NCBI GenBank assembly: GCA_900766735.1
Contig: CAAFWO010000046.1
Location: 17,570 to 81,569, forward strand
From: Clostridia bacterium
GTDB lineage: Bacteria; Bacillota; Clostridia; CAKSNL01; HGM11501
Direction: 5' to 3'
Length of the DNA stretch: 64,000 nucleotides
Shown here: positions 52,519 to 59,966 of the stretch, one piece after another
Layout of the letters: every line of letters begins with the position of its first letter
Position numbering within the stretch: the first letter of the stretch is position 1
Position numbers and translations under genes: made by a program
Notes under the pieces: model-generated
Told to the model about the DNA's origin: nothing
Databases searched by the model: none
Seen by the model: only the letters and a program-made list of their open reading frames with translations

Positions 52519-55500
52519 TCATTTATTATAGACTTTAATTATTGGAGACCTTAAGATTCCCGTGTCCTTAAGCACATATTCATAGCACCAGTTGTCGCCC
52601 TCGCTCCTCCAGAACCCGAGGTCGACCCACTTGGGCTGCATGATGTTGTGAAGTCCCCCGAAGGTGTTGATCCTCGTTCCGCAGAGCGTGAATTCGACTC
52701 TGTGCCTGCCCTTTGAAACGCCGGAAATTTTGAGGTTATAAGGCGAGTAAACTATGTTGCCCGCGTCGGCACCGTCGACACTGACACCGATGAGGGCGCC
52801 CCTGTAATAGTTCGCGTCAATAACGAGCGTGCATTCCTCTGTCTCGATCTCGGCAATATATGTAATGTTTGCGCCGTAGAACGGCATTCCCTGCTCCTTG
52901 AGCGGTGAAAAGCCGATCTTGTCCGTCTTCGGAACGATCGTCGTTATAACGCCCTCGACCTTAACGTTGAACTCGCCGAGGATATAGCAATATTCCGTGT
53001 TCGTTCTCTTTCCGAACGGAACCTTGACCGTGAGCGTGTTTTCACCCTTTTTGATCTTCGGAAGGCGGACGGTCTTTATCGCCTTGTCGGCAAAATAGCC
53101 GACCTGTCTGACCGGCACGTCCTCGCCGTTAAAGCTTATTTTGAGCTTTTCAAGATCTTCAATCGCCAAAAGCGCGCCTTCATAATCGATCTCGCTTCGC
53201 ACTGTAAAGTCAAGCGTTATGTAATGCCCGATTTTTTCGGGCTCCAGCGTCCACGGCTGTGCGCCCGCTCCGCGGTAGGGCCAGGAAAGCATTCTGCGGC
53301 AGATGTTGTCGAGCTTTAAGATGTCCTCCTCGCCGTGCTTTGCTCCCCCGTCGAGCGAAAAAGCCGCCCTGTCCAGAATGAGGACATTAGGCTCGCTTCT
53401 CTCATATTCCACCTTGTCATTAAAGCGGATCACCTTGTCCGGTGCTTTTGCTTCCTTAATAACAGGAGCGCTCTCCTTTTTGCCGGGCGTGAGCTTCAAA
53501 AGCAGGCTGTCGCTGTAATAAAGGTCGTAATCTATCACCGTTTCGCCGTTTTCGTATCTTGCCGGAATGTCTCTTATCTCGCCCTTTACCGTGTCATAAA
53601 GCTTCGGGATAAATTCGCCCGCAAGCCTTACCGCAATATGGCGCGGTGCTTCGCTCTCCTTTGCCAACCCGGCGTGCATCGCATTATCAGCGTCGGGCAA
53701 AAAGCCCCTCGCGATAAAGAGCCATGTGTCGTTCCCGTCCGCACGCATATTATATAAAAGGTCGTTCGCCTTTGACCCGTCGGCATTCGAAATTTCGACT
53801 CTTCTGTATGCTTTTAACGAGCCTAAAATCGCCGTCTTGGTATAGGGAACATGCGTGCACTCGTCGTAAAGCGCCTTTATGTCCGTGTTTTCTTTGGCGT
53901 CAACATATTCGGGGCAGTTTCCGGCAAAGATTACGCAGCCGCCGTCGTCGTGGAATTTTTTAAGTATCTCAACCGTTGTGCTCCTGATCGTTTCCATATC
54001 CGGCACGATGACGGCCTTGTAGCTCATACAGCCGACTTTAAGTCCCTTGTCCGCCCCCTTAAACTGCGATGGAAGAAGCGACTCGCTTATAAAGTCAAAG
54101 TCGATCGAACCGAAAAGAAGCCATTTTGTGATATTTGAAAACTTTTCGTCAAGCTCGTCTCTCTTTTCGCGCGTGTTCTGAACCGGGCCGTAGTTTATCC
54201 AGTAGCTCTCGACCGGGTGGATCACCGCAACGTCGACAACGGGCTTTCCGCGTGTCAGCACTGTGTTCAATCTCGCGAAGTGATCTTCTACATAGCCGTA
54301 TTTTTCATACCACGGCGACTGATAGCTGATGGACGCCGGATAGTCCCTCTTGGACTCGCCGGCCATCGAAGCCCACGAAAGGTGCGGAACTCTCAATGTC
54401 ACGCCGAGCGCGGCCAGCCAGTCGCCCTGGAACTTGTGGCCTCTGAAATCAAAGTCCCAGTTTGTCACACCGTAAAGCTCGCAGGTCATGCCCTCGCGCC
54501 CATACTGATGAACGGCGGACTGGCACTGCTTCGCGGTGTTATATTCAAGCCAGTTGCATAAAAGGTCGATTCCGGGGAGCGAAAACGCCCTGTAGCTTCT
54601 CATCGTCTCGCCTAAAAAGTCCGTCTGCGTCTCAAGCGTCTGCTCGCCCATCATATGGCCGGTAAAAAGAAGAGAATGCTCATCGCACCACTTGCCGCAG
54701 TTGTCCGCAAAACACTCGGTAAAAAGCTCTGATACAAAATCGTGATAGCGGTATCTTGCGACGGAGACGCGGCCGCCCTCAAGATTCCAGATAAGCTCCG
54801 GAATGGTCTTTGCCATATCGCTGTGATATTTTTTCTCATAAAGCTCGCAGAGCTTCATCGTCCACGGGAACACCGCAAAGTCGCGGCTCTTGGCAAAGCC
54901 CAAGGGCTTTTTCCTTGCAAACTCCGGCTCGTCCGTGAAGATTGAGGGAACGGTCTTTCCGAACTCCTCGCCCACTGCGTCCTTATAAGCGTTATATGTA
55001 ATATCGATAAATTTGTCGATCGCCTCTTTATTCAGCGTGTCAACATAGGCCTGATTGTTAAACCAGGGGGAATTTTGCGAGGTCTTGATATATGCAAACC
55101 ACTTTGTGCCGCGCGGCTCGTCGTCCTCACCTATCATGTCATAGCTCAAAAGCTCGCCATCGTCGTTTAACACAATGTCATAGACCGCCAGAAGATAGTT
55201 CTTGCCCTCGTTTACGGCCTCATCAAAAGAAAAGTGCTCCTCGCGCTCGGTCCTGACCTCAAGCCGTCTCTGCCTGAAGCGCTCCTCGCGTGTGACATAG
55301 CCGCCCGCATAGCCGGAGGGCCACTTGTCCTCGTCATATAAATAGGCCAGCATGCCCTCTTTTTTCGCCTTGTCGACCGAGAATTTCACGATGTCCATAA
55401 AGGGCTTGCCCAGATATTCCATCGCCATGCCGACGCGCGAATGCATATGAAATCCGCCAAAGCCCATTTTCTTGAACGCCTCGATCTGATCGGACGCCAT

Positions 55501-55614
55501 GGTTTCATCTATCAGGCAGTTCCATGCCCAGAAAGGCGTTGCCCTGTATTCAGCCGTCGGGTTTGAGAAAAGCTTTTCGTCAAGCTCGGCGCTGTTTTTC
55601 TTCTTATAAAGCAT
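52519..55614 (-). CDS. GH106-like glycoside hydrolase (putative alpha-L-rhamnosidase)
   Basis: A 1031-residue enzyme without signal peptide. The N-terminal barrel has TPFWAWNCLID, GFGGFHMHSRVGM, AYLYDEDKWPSGYAGG and IFTDEPEF, with acidic residues at expected catalytic positions; the C-terminal third contains beta-sandwich segments (LTVKVPFGKRTNTEYCYILGEF). This pattern resembles large clostridial proteins annotated as GH106-type rhamnosidases; the substrate is inferred from that resemblance only. Intact, unlike its neighbours. ATG behind AAAGGAGAG. It has its own promoter and terminator, so it is probably monocistronic. Confidence 0.82.
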   Translation of the reverse strand: MLYKKKNSAELDEKLFSNPTAEYRATPFWAWNCLIDETMASDQIEAFKKMGFGGFHMHSRVGMAMEYLGKPFMDIVKFSVDKAKKEGMLAYLYDEDKWPSGYAGGYVTREERFRQRRLEVRTEREEHFSFDEAVNEGKNYLLAVYDIVLNDDGELLSYDMIGEDDEPRGTKWFAYIKTSQNSPWFNNQAYVDTLNKEAIDKFIDITYNAYKDAVGEEFGKTVPSIFTDEPEFARKKPLGFAKSRDFAVFPWTMKLCELYEKKYHSDMAKTIPELIWNLEGGRVSVARYRYHDFVSELFTECFADNCGKWCDEHSLLFTGHMMGEQTLETQTDFLGETMRSYRAFSLPGIDLLCNWLEYNTAKQCQSAVHQYGREGMTCELYGVTNWDFDFRGHKFQGDWLAALGVTLRVPHLSWASMAGESKRDYPASISYQSPWYEKYGYVEDHFARLNTVLTRGKPVVDVAVIHPVESYWINYGPVQNTREKRDELDEKFSNITKWLLFGSIDFDFISESLLPSQFKGADKGLKVGCMSYKAVIVPDMETIRSTTVEILKKFHDDGGCVIFAGNCPEYVDAKENTDIKALYDECTHVPYTKTAILGSLKAYRRVEISNADGSKANDLLYNMRADGNDTWLFIARGFLPDADNAMHAGLAKESEAPRHIAVRLAGEFIPKLYDTVKGEIRDIPARYENGETVIDYDLYYSDSLLLKLTPGKKESAPVIKEAKAPDKVIRFNDKVEYERSEPNVLILDRAAFSLDGGAKHGEEDILKLDNICRRMLSWPYRGAGAQPWTLEPEKIGHYITLDFTVRSEIDYEGALLAIEDLEKLKISFNGEDVPVRQVGYFADKAIKTVRLPKIKKGENTLTVKVPFGKRTNTEYCYILGEFNVKVEGVITTIVPKTDKIGFSPLKEQGMPFYGANITYIAEIETEECTLVIDANYYRGALIGVSVDGADAGNIVYSPYNLKISGVSKGRHRVEFTLCGTRINTFGGLHNIMQPKWVDLGFWRSEGDNWCYEYVLKDTGILRSPIIKVYNK

Positions 55615-55639
55615 ATATCCATCTCTCCTTTTAGGTTAT

Positions 55640-55668
55640 ATTATACCTAAGATTTTTCCCGAATACAA
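55640..55668 (-). promoter_or_regulatory. Promoter of the GH106-like gene
   Basis: Minus strand TTGTAT (55663-55668), 17-bp spacer, TATAAT (55640-55645). The -10 lies in an imperfect palindrome (TAGGT...ACCTA) that might be an operator. Confidence 0.7.
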
Positions 55669-55710
55669 GGGGCATTTTTAAGATAAATACGGGGTGATCT
55701 TAAACTTTGG

Positions 55711-55753
55711 GTAAAAAATTATACCGGCGGATAAAAAGTCCGCCGGTATAATT
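55711..55753 (-). terminator. Intrinsic terminator after rodA
   Basis: Fifteen-base-pair stem (55717-55731 with 55739-55753), 7-nt loop, followed by TTTTTTAC on the minus strand. It overlaps the rodA stop codon. Confidence 0.87.
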
Positions 55754-56886
55754 TAACCCCACAGTCCGTAGGTTTTTCTTCTTAGTCTGACATTTAATAC
55801 AAGCCCGAGCGCCATATAGGACGCCATGAGGCTCGATCCGCCCGACGAGAAAAACGGAAGCGGAATTCCCGTCACGGGAAGAAGGTTTAAGCACATTCCG
55901 ATGTTTTCCGCCGTGTGGAAAAGGAAAAGACAGCCCGCTCCCACGCACAGCATCGTTCCGAAAACATCTCTCGCCTTCTGGGAGTTGTAAAAGCACCTTA
56001 TTATAATAAAGGAAAGGATCAAAAGCACAATAACGCAGCCGATAAAGCCGAACTCCTCGCCGGCCACGGCATAAATAAAGTCCGTCCTCGCCTGGGGAAG
56101 ATAGCCCATCTGCGTCTGATTCCCGGCCATATAGCCGTTTCCCGTCACCCTGCCCGAGCCGATGGCGAGCATCGACTGCAAGACCTGGTATCCGTCGTCA
56201 AGCGGCGAAAGCTCGGGGTTTAGAAAGGTCGTGATTCTGGCCTTCTGGAAATTGTCTAAAACGAAAAACCAGATCGGCACGGCGGCAACGGCCAAAAGGC
56301 CGATAGCGCCCAAAAAGTATCTTATCTTCACGCCGGCCATAAATAGCATTCCGACAAAGATGAAGGCAAAAACCATCGCCGTTCCCCAGTCGGGCTGAAG
56401 GAGCACGAGCCCGGCATATACCAAAAAGTGAAGCACCAAAAACAGCAGCGTTTTGTGCTCGTTAATCTTTTCGTGAACGCGCGAAATGTGCGCCGAAAGC
56501 GAGATGATAAATGCAATCTTCGCAAACTCGGACGGCTGAATGCTGACAGGGCCTAAGTATATCCAGCCCTTCGTGCCGACCTCTTCTCCGCCTGTTCCGA
56601 TGAGGAGCACCAAAATGAGCACGCCGATACCGAGACCGCCGATTATGCCGGCGAGCGCCTCCAATACGTCGCAGTCGATAAGGCATATCACGATCATCAT
56701 GATAAGGCCGCCTATGAGTGCGACCGACTGCACCAAAACATCACGCGCGCTCGTTCCGCCGGAAAGAGACGCACTGTATATAAGCGCCATGCCCATCGCA
56801 GTCGCAAGCATCGCCGCAATGAACAAAAGCCAGTCAAAGTTATTCAGAAAATGTCCGATTCCTTTTCTCTTCATCCAAATCACCAA
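55753..56886 (-). CDS. rodA: SEDS-family peptidoglycan glycosyltransferase (RodA/FtsW type)
   Basis: Polytopic membrane enzyme that polymerises lipid II during elongation. About ten hydrophobic segments fill the 373-377 residues. Conserved parts are LQPDWGTAMVFAFIF with the SEDS Asp, GVKIRYFLG, YQVLQSMLAIGSG and GIPLPFFSSGGSS near the C-terminus. RodA is preferred over FtsW/SpoVE because of the YQVLQSxxAIGSG and GIxLPFxSxGGSS forms, but this is not decisive. A consensus-like promoter places the transcript start near 56885, so ATG 56874 would have only about a 10-nt leader and no clear Shine-Dalgarno. Confidence 0.9.
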   Translation of the reverse strand: MVIWMKRKGIGHFLNNFDWLLFIAAMLATAMGMALIYSASLSGGTSARDVLVQSVALIGGLIMMIVICLIDCDVLEALAGIIGGLGIGVLILVLLIGTGGEEVGTKGWIYLGPVSIQPSEFAKIAFIISLSAHISRVHEKINEHKTLLFLVLHFLVYAGLVLLQPDWGTAMVFAFIFVGMLFMAGVKIRYFLGAIGLLAVAAVPIWFFVLDNFQKARITTFLNPELSPLDDGYQVLQSMLAIGSGRVTGNGYMAGNQTQMGYLPQARTDFIYAVAGEEFGFIGCVIVLLILSFIIIRCFYNSQKARDVFGTMLCVGAGCLFLFHTAENIGMCLNLLPVTGIPLPFFSSGGSSLMASYMALGLVLNVRLRRKTYGLWG

Positions 56887-56891
56887 CTATA

Positions 56892-56920
56892 AGTATAGCA
56901 TAAACGAAAAAAAATAACAA
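56892..56920 (-). promoter_or_regulatory. Promoter of rodA
   Basis: Minus strand TTGTTA (56915-56920), 17-bp spacer with a T-run, TATACT (56892-56897). Confidence 0.65.
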
Positions 56921-57087
56921 CACTTTTTTACGAAGTCCCTTTTTTGTCCCATCCGGTGCGGTATAATGTAATTACGGCACCCAGCTTGTAACCCCCTTGC
57001 AATAGCCATACTTGAAAAAAAGGGTGTAGTATTTCACTTTCCCGGGAACAAAAATATTAACAAGGCTACTTTTCAGGAATAATATGT

Positions 57088-57495
57088 TTGACCAAATCCG
57101 CAATTTTTGTTGATTTTATTCCCGTAACCATTATGGGCGCATATACCGAGCCTGTTCAGCCGTATATGATTGAACCGAAAACGACAGAGCTTCTCGCTGA
57201 AAACGAAAAAAGAAAAAAGAAAATGCACCCAATAGAGAGAATCGCACGGTTTCACCTTGAATTTGAGGACATTCACCCATTTATCGACGGCAACGGCAGA
57301 TCAGGGAGACTGCTTTTGAACCTTGACCTTATCCAAAACGGCTATCCCGCAATCAACGTGAAGTTCGCCGACAGAAAAACATATTATGCCGCATTTGATG
57401 AGTTTTATAAAAATAACAATGCCGAACCTATGATAAAGCTCGTGGCAAATTATATGATTGAACGAATGAAACAGTGTTTGGAAATGTTAAAATAA
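57088..57495 (+). pseudogene. Fic/DOC-domain protein, C-terminal remnant
   Basis: The segment from about residue 12 (PVTIMGAYTEPVQPYMIEPK) to the end is the C-terminal half of a Fic AMP-transferase, with an intact catalytic loop HPFIDGNGRSGR and RIARFHLEFEDIHPF before it. The N-terminal half (usually more than 100 residues) is missing: upstream sequence to 56900 does not encode it in any frame I can see, and the only in-frame start is a TTG without ribosome-binding site. Hence most likely a 5'-deleted gene. A small zinc-ribbon gene follows. Confidence 0.8.
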
Positions 57496-57510
57496 AAAAA
57501 GAGCGGTAAA

Positions 57511-57645
57511 ATGATCTTTAAGCTAAAATGTAAAAAGTGCGGAAACGTTATATTTTACGATTCAGATGCAAATCATGAGATTTACCAAAAATGCGGCAAA
57601 TGCGGCGAAACAATGAGAGTTTTATCGCCCTTGAAAAAATTCTGA
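57511..57645 (+). CDS. Small zinc-ribbon protein (44 residues)
   Basis: ATG 57511 to TGA 57645. The 44-residue product has two CxxC pairs (CKKCG and CGKCG) 20 residues apart, the pattern of a zinc ribbon. It lies 15 bp after the Fic remnant, with AGAGCGG upstream, and probably belonged to the same transcript. No function can be assigned. Confidence 0.65.
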   Translation: MIFKLKCKKCGNVIFYDSDANHEIYQKCGKCGETMRVLSPLKKF

Positions 57646-57696
57646 CAGATTATTTCAATTCTTCACATTAAGGCGCAACATATAAAATTGTAATAC

Positions 57697-57725
57697 GCAT
57701 TATTTCGCCTTCCTATGCATATGTT
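57697..57725 (+). promoter_or_regulatory. Possible sigma-E promoter of spoIIID
   Basis: GCATTATT (57697-57704), 13-bp spacer, CATATGTT (57718-57725), which partly matches the sigma-E consensus (-10 CATACAnT). Position before spoIIID, a sigma-E gene in Bacillus, supports it; the match is imperfect. Confidence 0.35.
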
Positions 57726-57747
57726 TTAAGTATTAGGAGGCGATATA

Positions 57748-58011
57748 TTGAACGACTTTATTGAGGAGCGAACGCTGACGCTCGCCGAATACATAATCGA
57801 AAACAAAGCCACCGTGAGAGCCGCCGCCAAAAAATTCGGGATTTCCAAATCGACTGTACATAAAGACATACGCGAGCGGCTGCGCGAAATAAACCCGGCG
57901 CTATTTAAAAGCGCGTCGCTCGTTTTGGAGGAAAACAAAAAAGAGCGCCATTTAAGAGGCGGCATGGCAACAAAAGCAAAATATCAAAGAGAAAAAAAGG
58001 CGCAGAGGTAA
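57748..58011 (+). CDS. spoIIID: Sporulation transcriptional regulator SpoIIID
   Basis: Mother-cell DNA-binding regulator active after sigma-E in sporulation. The 87-residue product carries the family core: ENKATVRAAAKKFGISKSTVHKDI (helix-turn-helix), RLREINPALF, EENKKERHLRGGMATKAKY. TTG start behind TTAGGAGG. It shows that the organism has an endospore programme. Its last codons lie inside the terminator stem. Confidence 0.96.
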   Translation: MNDFIEERTLTLAEYIIENKATVRAAAKKFGISKSTVHKDIRERLREINPALFKSASLVLEENKKERHLRGGMATKAKYQREKKAQR

Positions 58012-58030
58012 AACCTCTGCGCCCTTCTTT
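57999..58030. terminator. Bidirectional terminator overlapping the spoIIID 3' end
   Basis: Eleven-base-pair stem (57999-58009 with 58013-58023), 3-nt loop; CTTCTTTATTTT on plus, CTTTTTTTCTC on minus. It ends both spoIIID and the convergent discoidin gene. Confidence 0.9.
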
Positions 58031-59954
58031 ATTTTGTGCTGATCTTGATCTCCTGTTTTTCGCTGTCCCAGTAGACCTTATAGCCCATCTGCTCCGACAT
58101 AAAGCGAAGCGGAATGAAGGTTCTCGAATCCTTTATCATCGGAGCGACCGAGACATTATAGCGTTCCGAATTGATAAACGCCCTGTCGTCCTCTATGAAA
58201 AGCTCCATATCAGTATTATCGTCATACACTTCGATCTTCTGGAATTTTCCGTCCCAGTCGACGCTCATCCCCATCTCTTCCATCAGTCCGCGAAGCGGAA
58301 TCATCGTCGACCCGTCATATATAAAGGGGGCTGTGTCAAGCTCAAGAGCCTTCTCCTTCCCGTCCTTTTTCACTCTGACATTTTTATCGCCGACGGTAAG
58401 AATATATGTCTCCTCACAGTCTGCCTCGTCCTTCTTAAACTGCTTTCCGTTTTGCAGAAAATAAAGGTCCGCACATGTGCCGTAGCCATATAATCCTTCT
58501 TTTAAGTGTATTCTTAAATATTTCGTCTTCACCGGGGTATCGAACATAAAGTCCTTGTATTCCTCGGACGGAGTCGTCTCAAAGCTCTTTAAGAAGGTGT
58601 ATTTTCTCCCGTCGTCCGATGTTAAAACATCGAACTTCAAAAAGTGACCGGTCAGATTCCCGTCCTGCCTCGGCAAATAGCGCAGTCCCTCGATCGTATA
58701 TGGGTAGCGGAAATTATACGATATGTCCTGCGGAAGCTTGCCTGATACCATCTCGGTATGCCAGTAGGTGTCAGAGTACCCGTCCGCCATATTGGAGACA
58801 GGATGCGCGCTGATTCCCGTTGCCGATACCTTCATCGATTTAAAGAGCACCGGCTTTAATATAGTATCTTCATAGCTTTTCTGATATTCTCCCACAGTCA
58901 GATTTTTGTAATTGTCCTTAAGCCCCAAAAGCCTGATTTCGCCGGCAGAACCGTAGCCGCCTTCAGCCTCCAGCATAACAAGCTTCACTGCCTTTGCCTT
59001 TACGTTTGCACCGAAATCCGCCGTCTTCGCCGTGGTCGACGATGCCCATGTGCCCGAGGCCGCGAGTATAAAGTTCTTCGCGTCGTCCGAAACATAAATC
59101 TCATATCTCGTACATATCCCGGCTTTACCCGAGTCCGTTCTCGGGTAATAGCGATAGCCCGAAACATATTGCTCCGTCGGCATGATGACAGTTATATAAT
59201 GAGGATGCGCCGCTTTGGGGTTTATCATTGTGTGCCAGTGTGTTTTCGTATCCCCGTCGATAACTCTTTCCGGTACCTCTGTCAAAACGCCGTTGTTTGC
59301 GTTGGTGGAGGAGGTATCAAATGTCCACCCCTCGGTTGAAAGCTCTCCTTGATTCGAGCTGCTCCCGGATCCCGTTGATGACGACTCTAACTGAATTTTC
59401 CCTGTTACGTTTACGGTCTTTTTTGCGCCGTCCGGTTTTAAGATCCTTATCTCCGCGGCAGAGCCGTAGCCGCCGGTTGCCTCTATCATCTGAAGGCGGA
59501 TATATCTTGCCCTGTAGTTCTGGCTGAAGCTGACGGTCTTCGCCGAAGTATCGTCCGCCCATATGCCGGAGGCCGACTTTTCATAGTTTTCCCCGTCCGA
59601 CGACACATAGATCTCATACTTTGTGCAGGTGCCGGCCTTTGTGCCCGATTCGGACTCTCTGGGATAATACCTGTAGCCTCCGATTTCAGTAACCGACGGT
59701 AAAATAACCGTTAAGTAGTGCGGAGGCTCCGCTTTTGGATTTATCATCGTATGCCAGTGAGTGACGAGACTGCCATCCGTCACATTCTGAGGAATCTCAA
59801 GCGGAACGCCTTTATTTGCGTTAACGCTCGACGTGTCAAACGCCCAGCCGGAAACCGAAAGCTCATCTTCCTGAAGGTCGATCGAGAAAGCCGCTCCCAC
59901 CATCAGCGAAGCAAACAAAGCTATCGTAATTAAAAGTGAAATTATCTTTTTCAT
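58029..59954 (-). CDS. Secreted discoidin/stalk protein 2
   Basis: Intact paralogue of the gene at 47574-49547 (641 residues). Signal peptide of about 24 residues (MKKIISLLITIALFASLMVGA), three F5/8-type-C repeats: two nearly identical ones (ELSVSGWAFDTSS, ELSTEGWTFDTSS, each with THWHTMINPKA and GGYGSA.EIR) and a more divergent third (YSDTYWHTEM, YGTCADLYF), then a C-terminal copper-amine-oxidase-N domain (IYDGSTMIPLRGLMEEMG, IKDSRTFIPLRFMSEQMGY). A Ser/Gly-rich linker separates repeats 1 and 2. Probably a glycan-binding surface protein. Lies 12 bp after hydrolase 2 and is likely co-transcribed with it. Confidence 0.87.
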   Translation of the reverse strand: MKKIISLLITIALFASLMVGAAFSIDLQEDELSVSGWAFDTSSVNANKGVPLEIPQNVTDGSLVTHWHTMINPKAEPPHYLTVILPSVTEIGGYRYYPRESESGTKAGTCTKYEIYVSSDGENYEKSASGIWADDTSAKTVSFSQNYRARYIRLQMIEATGGYGSAAEIRILKPDGAKKTVNVTGKIQLESSSTGSGSSSNQGELSTEGWTFDTSSTNANNGVLTEVPERVIDGDTKTHWHTMINPKAAHPHYITVIMPTEQYVSGYRYYPRTDSGKAGICTRYEIYVSDDAKNFILAASGTWASSTTAKTADFGANVKAKAVKLVMLEAEGGYGSAGEIRLLGLKDNYKNLTVGEYQKSYEDTILKPVLFKSMKVSATGISAHPVSNMADGYSDTYWHTEMVSGKLPQDISYNFRYPYTIEGLRYLPRQDGNLTGHFLKFDVLTSDDGRKYTFLKSFETTPSEEYKDFMFDTPVKTKYLRIHLKEGLYGYGTCADLYFLQNGKQFKKDEADCEETYILTVGDKNVRVKKDGKEKALELDTAPFIYDGSTMIPLRGLMEEMGMSVDWDGKFQKIEVYDDNTDMELFIEDDRAFINSERYNVSVAPMIKDSRTFIPLRFMSEQMGYKVYWDSEKQEIKISTK

Positions 59955-59966
59955 TCTGCCGCCTCC

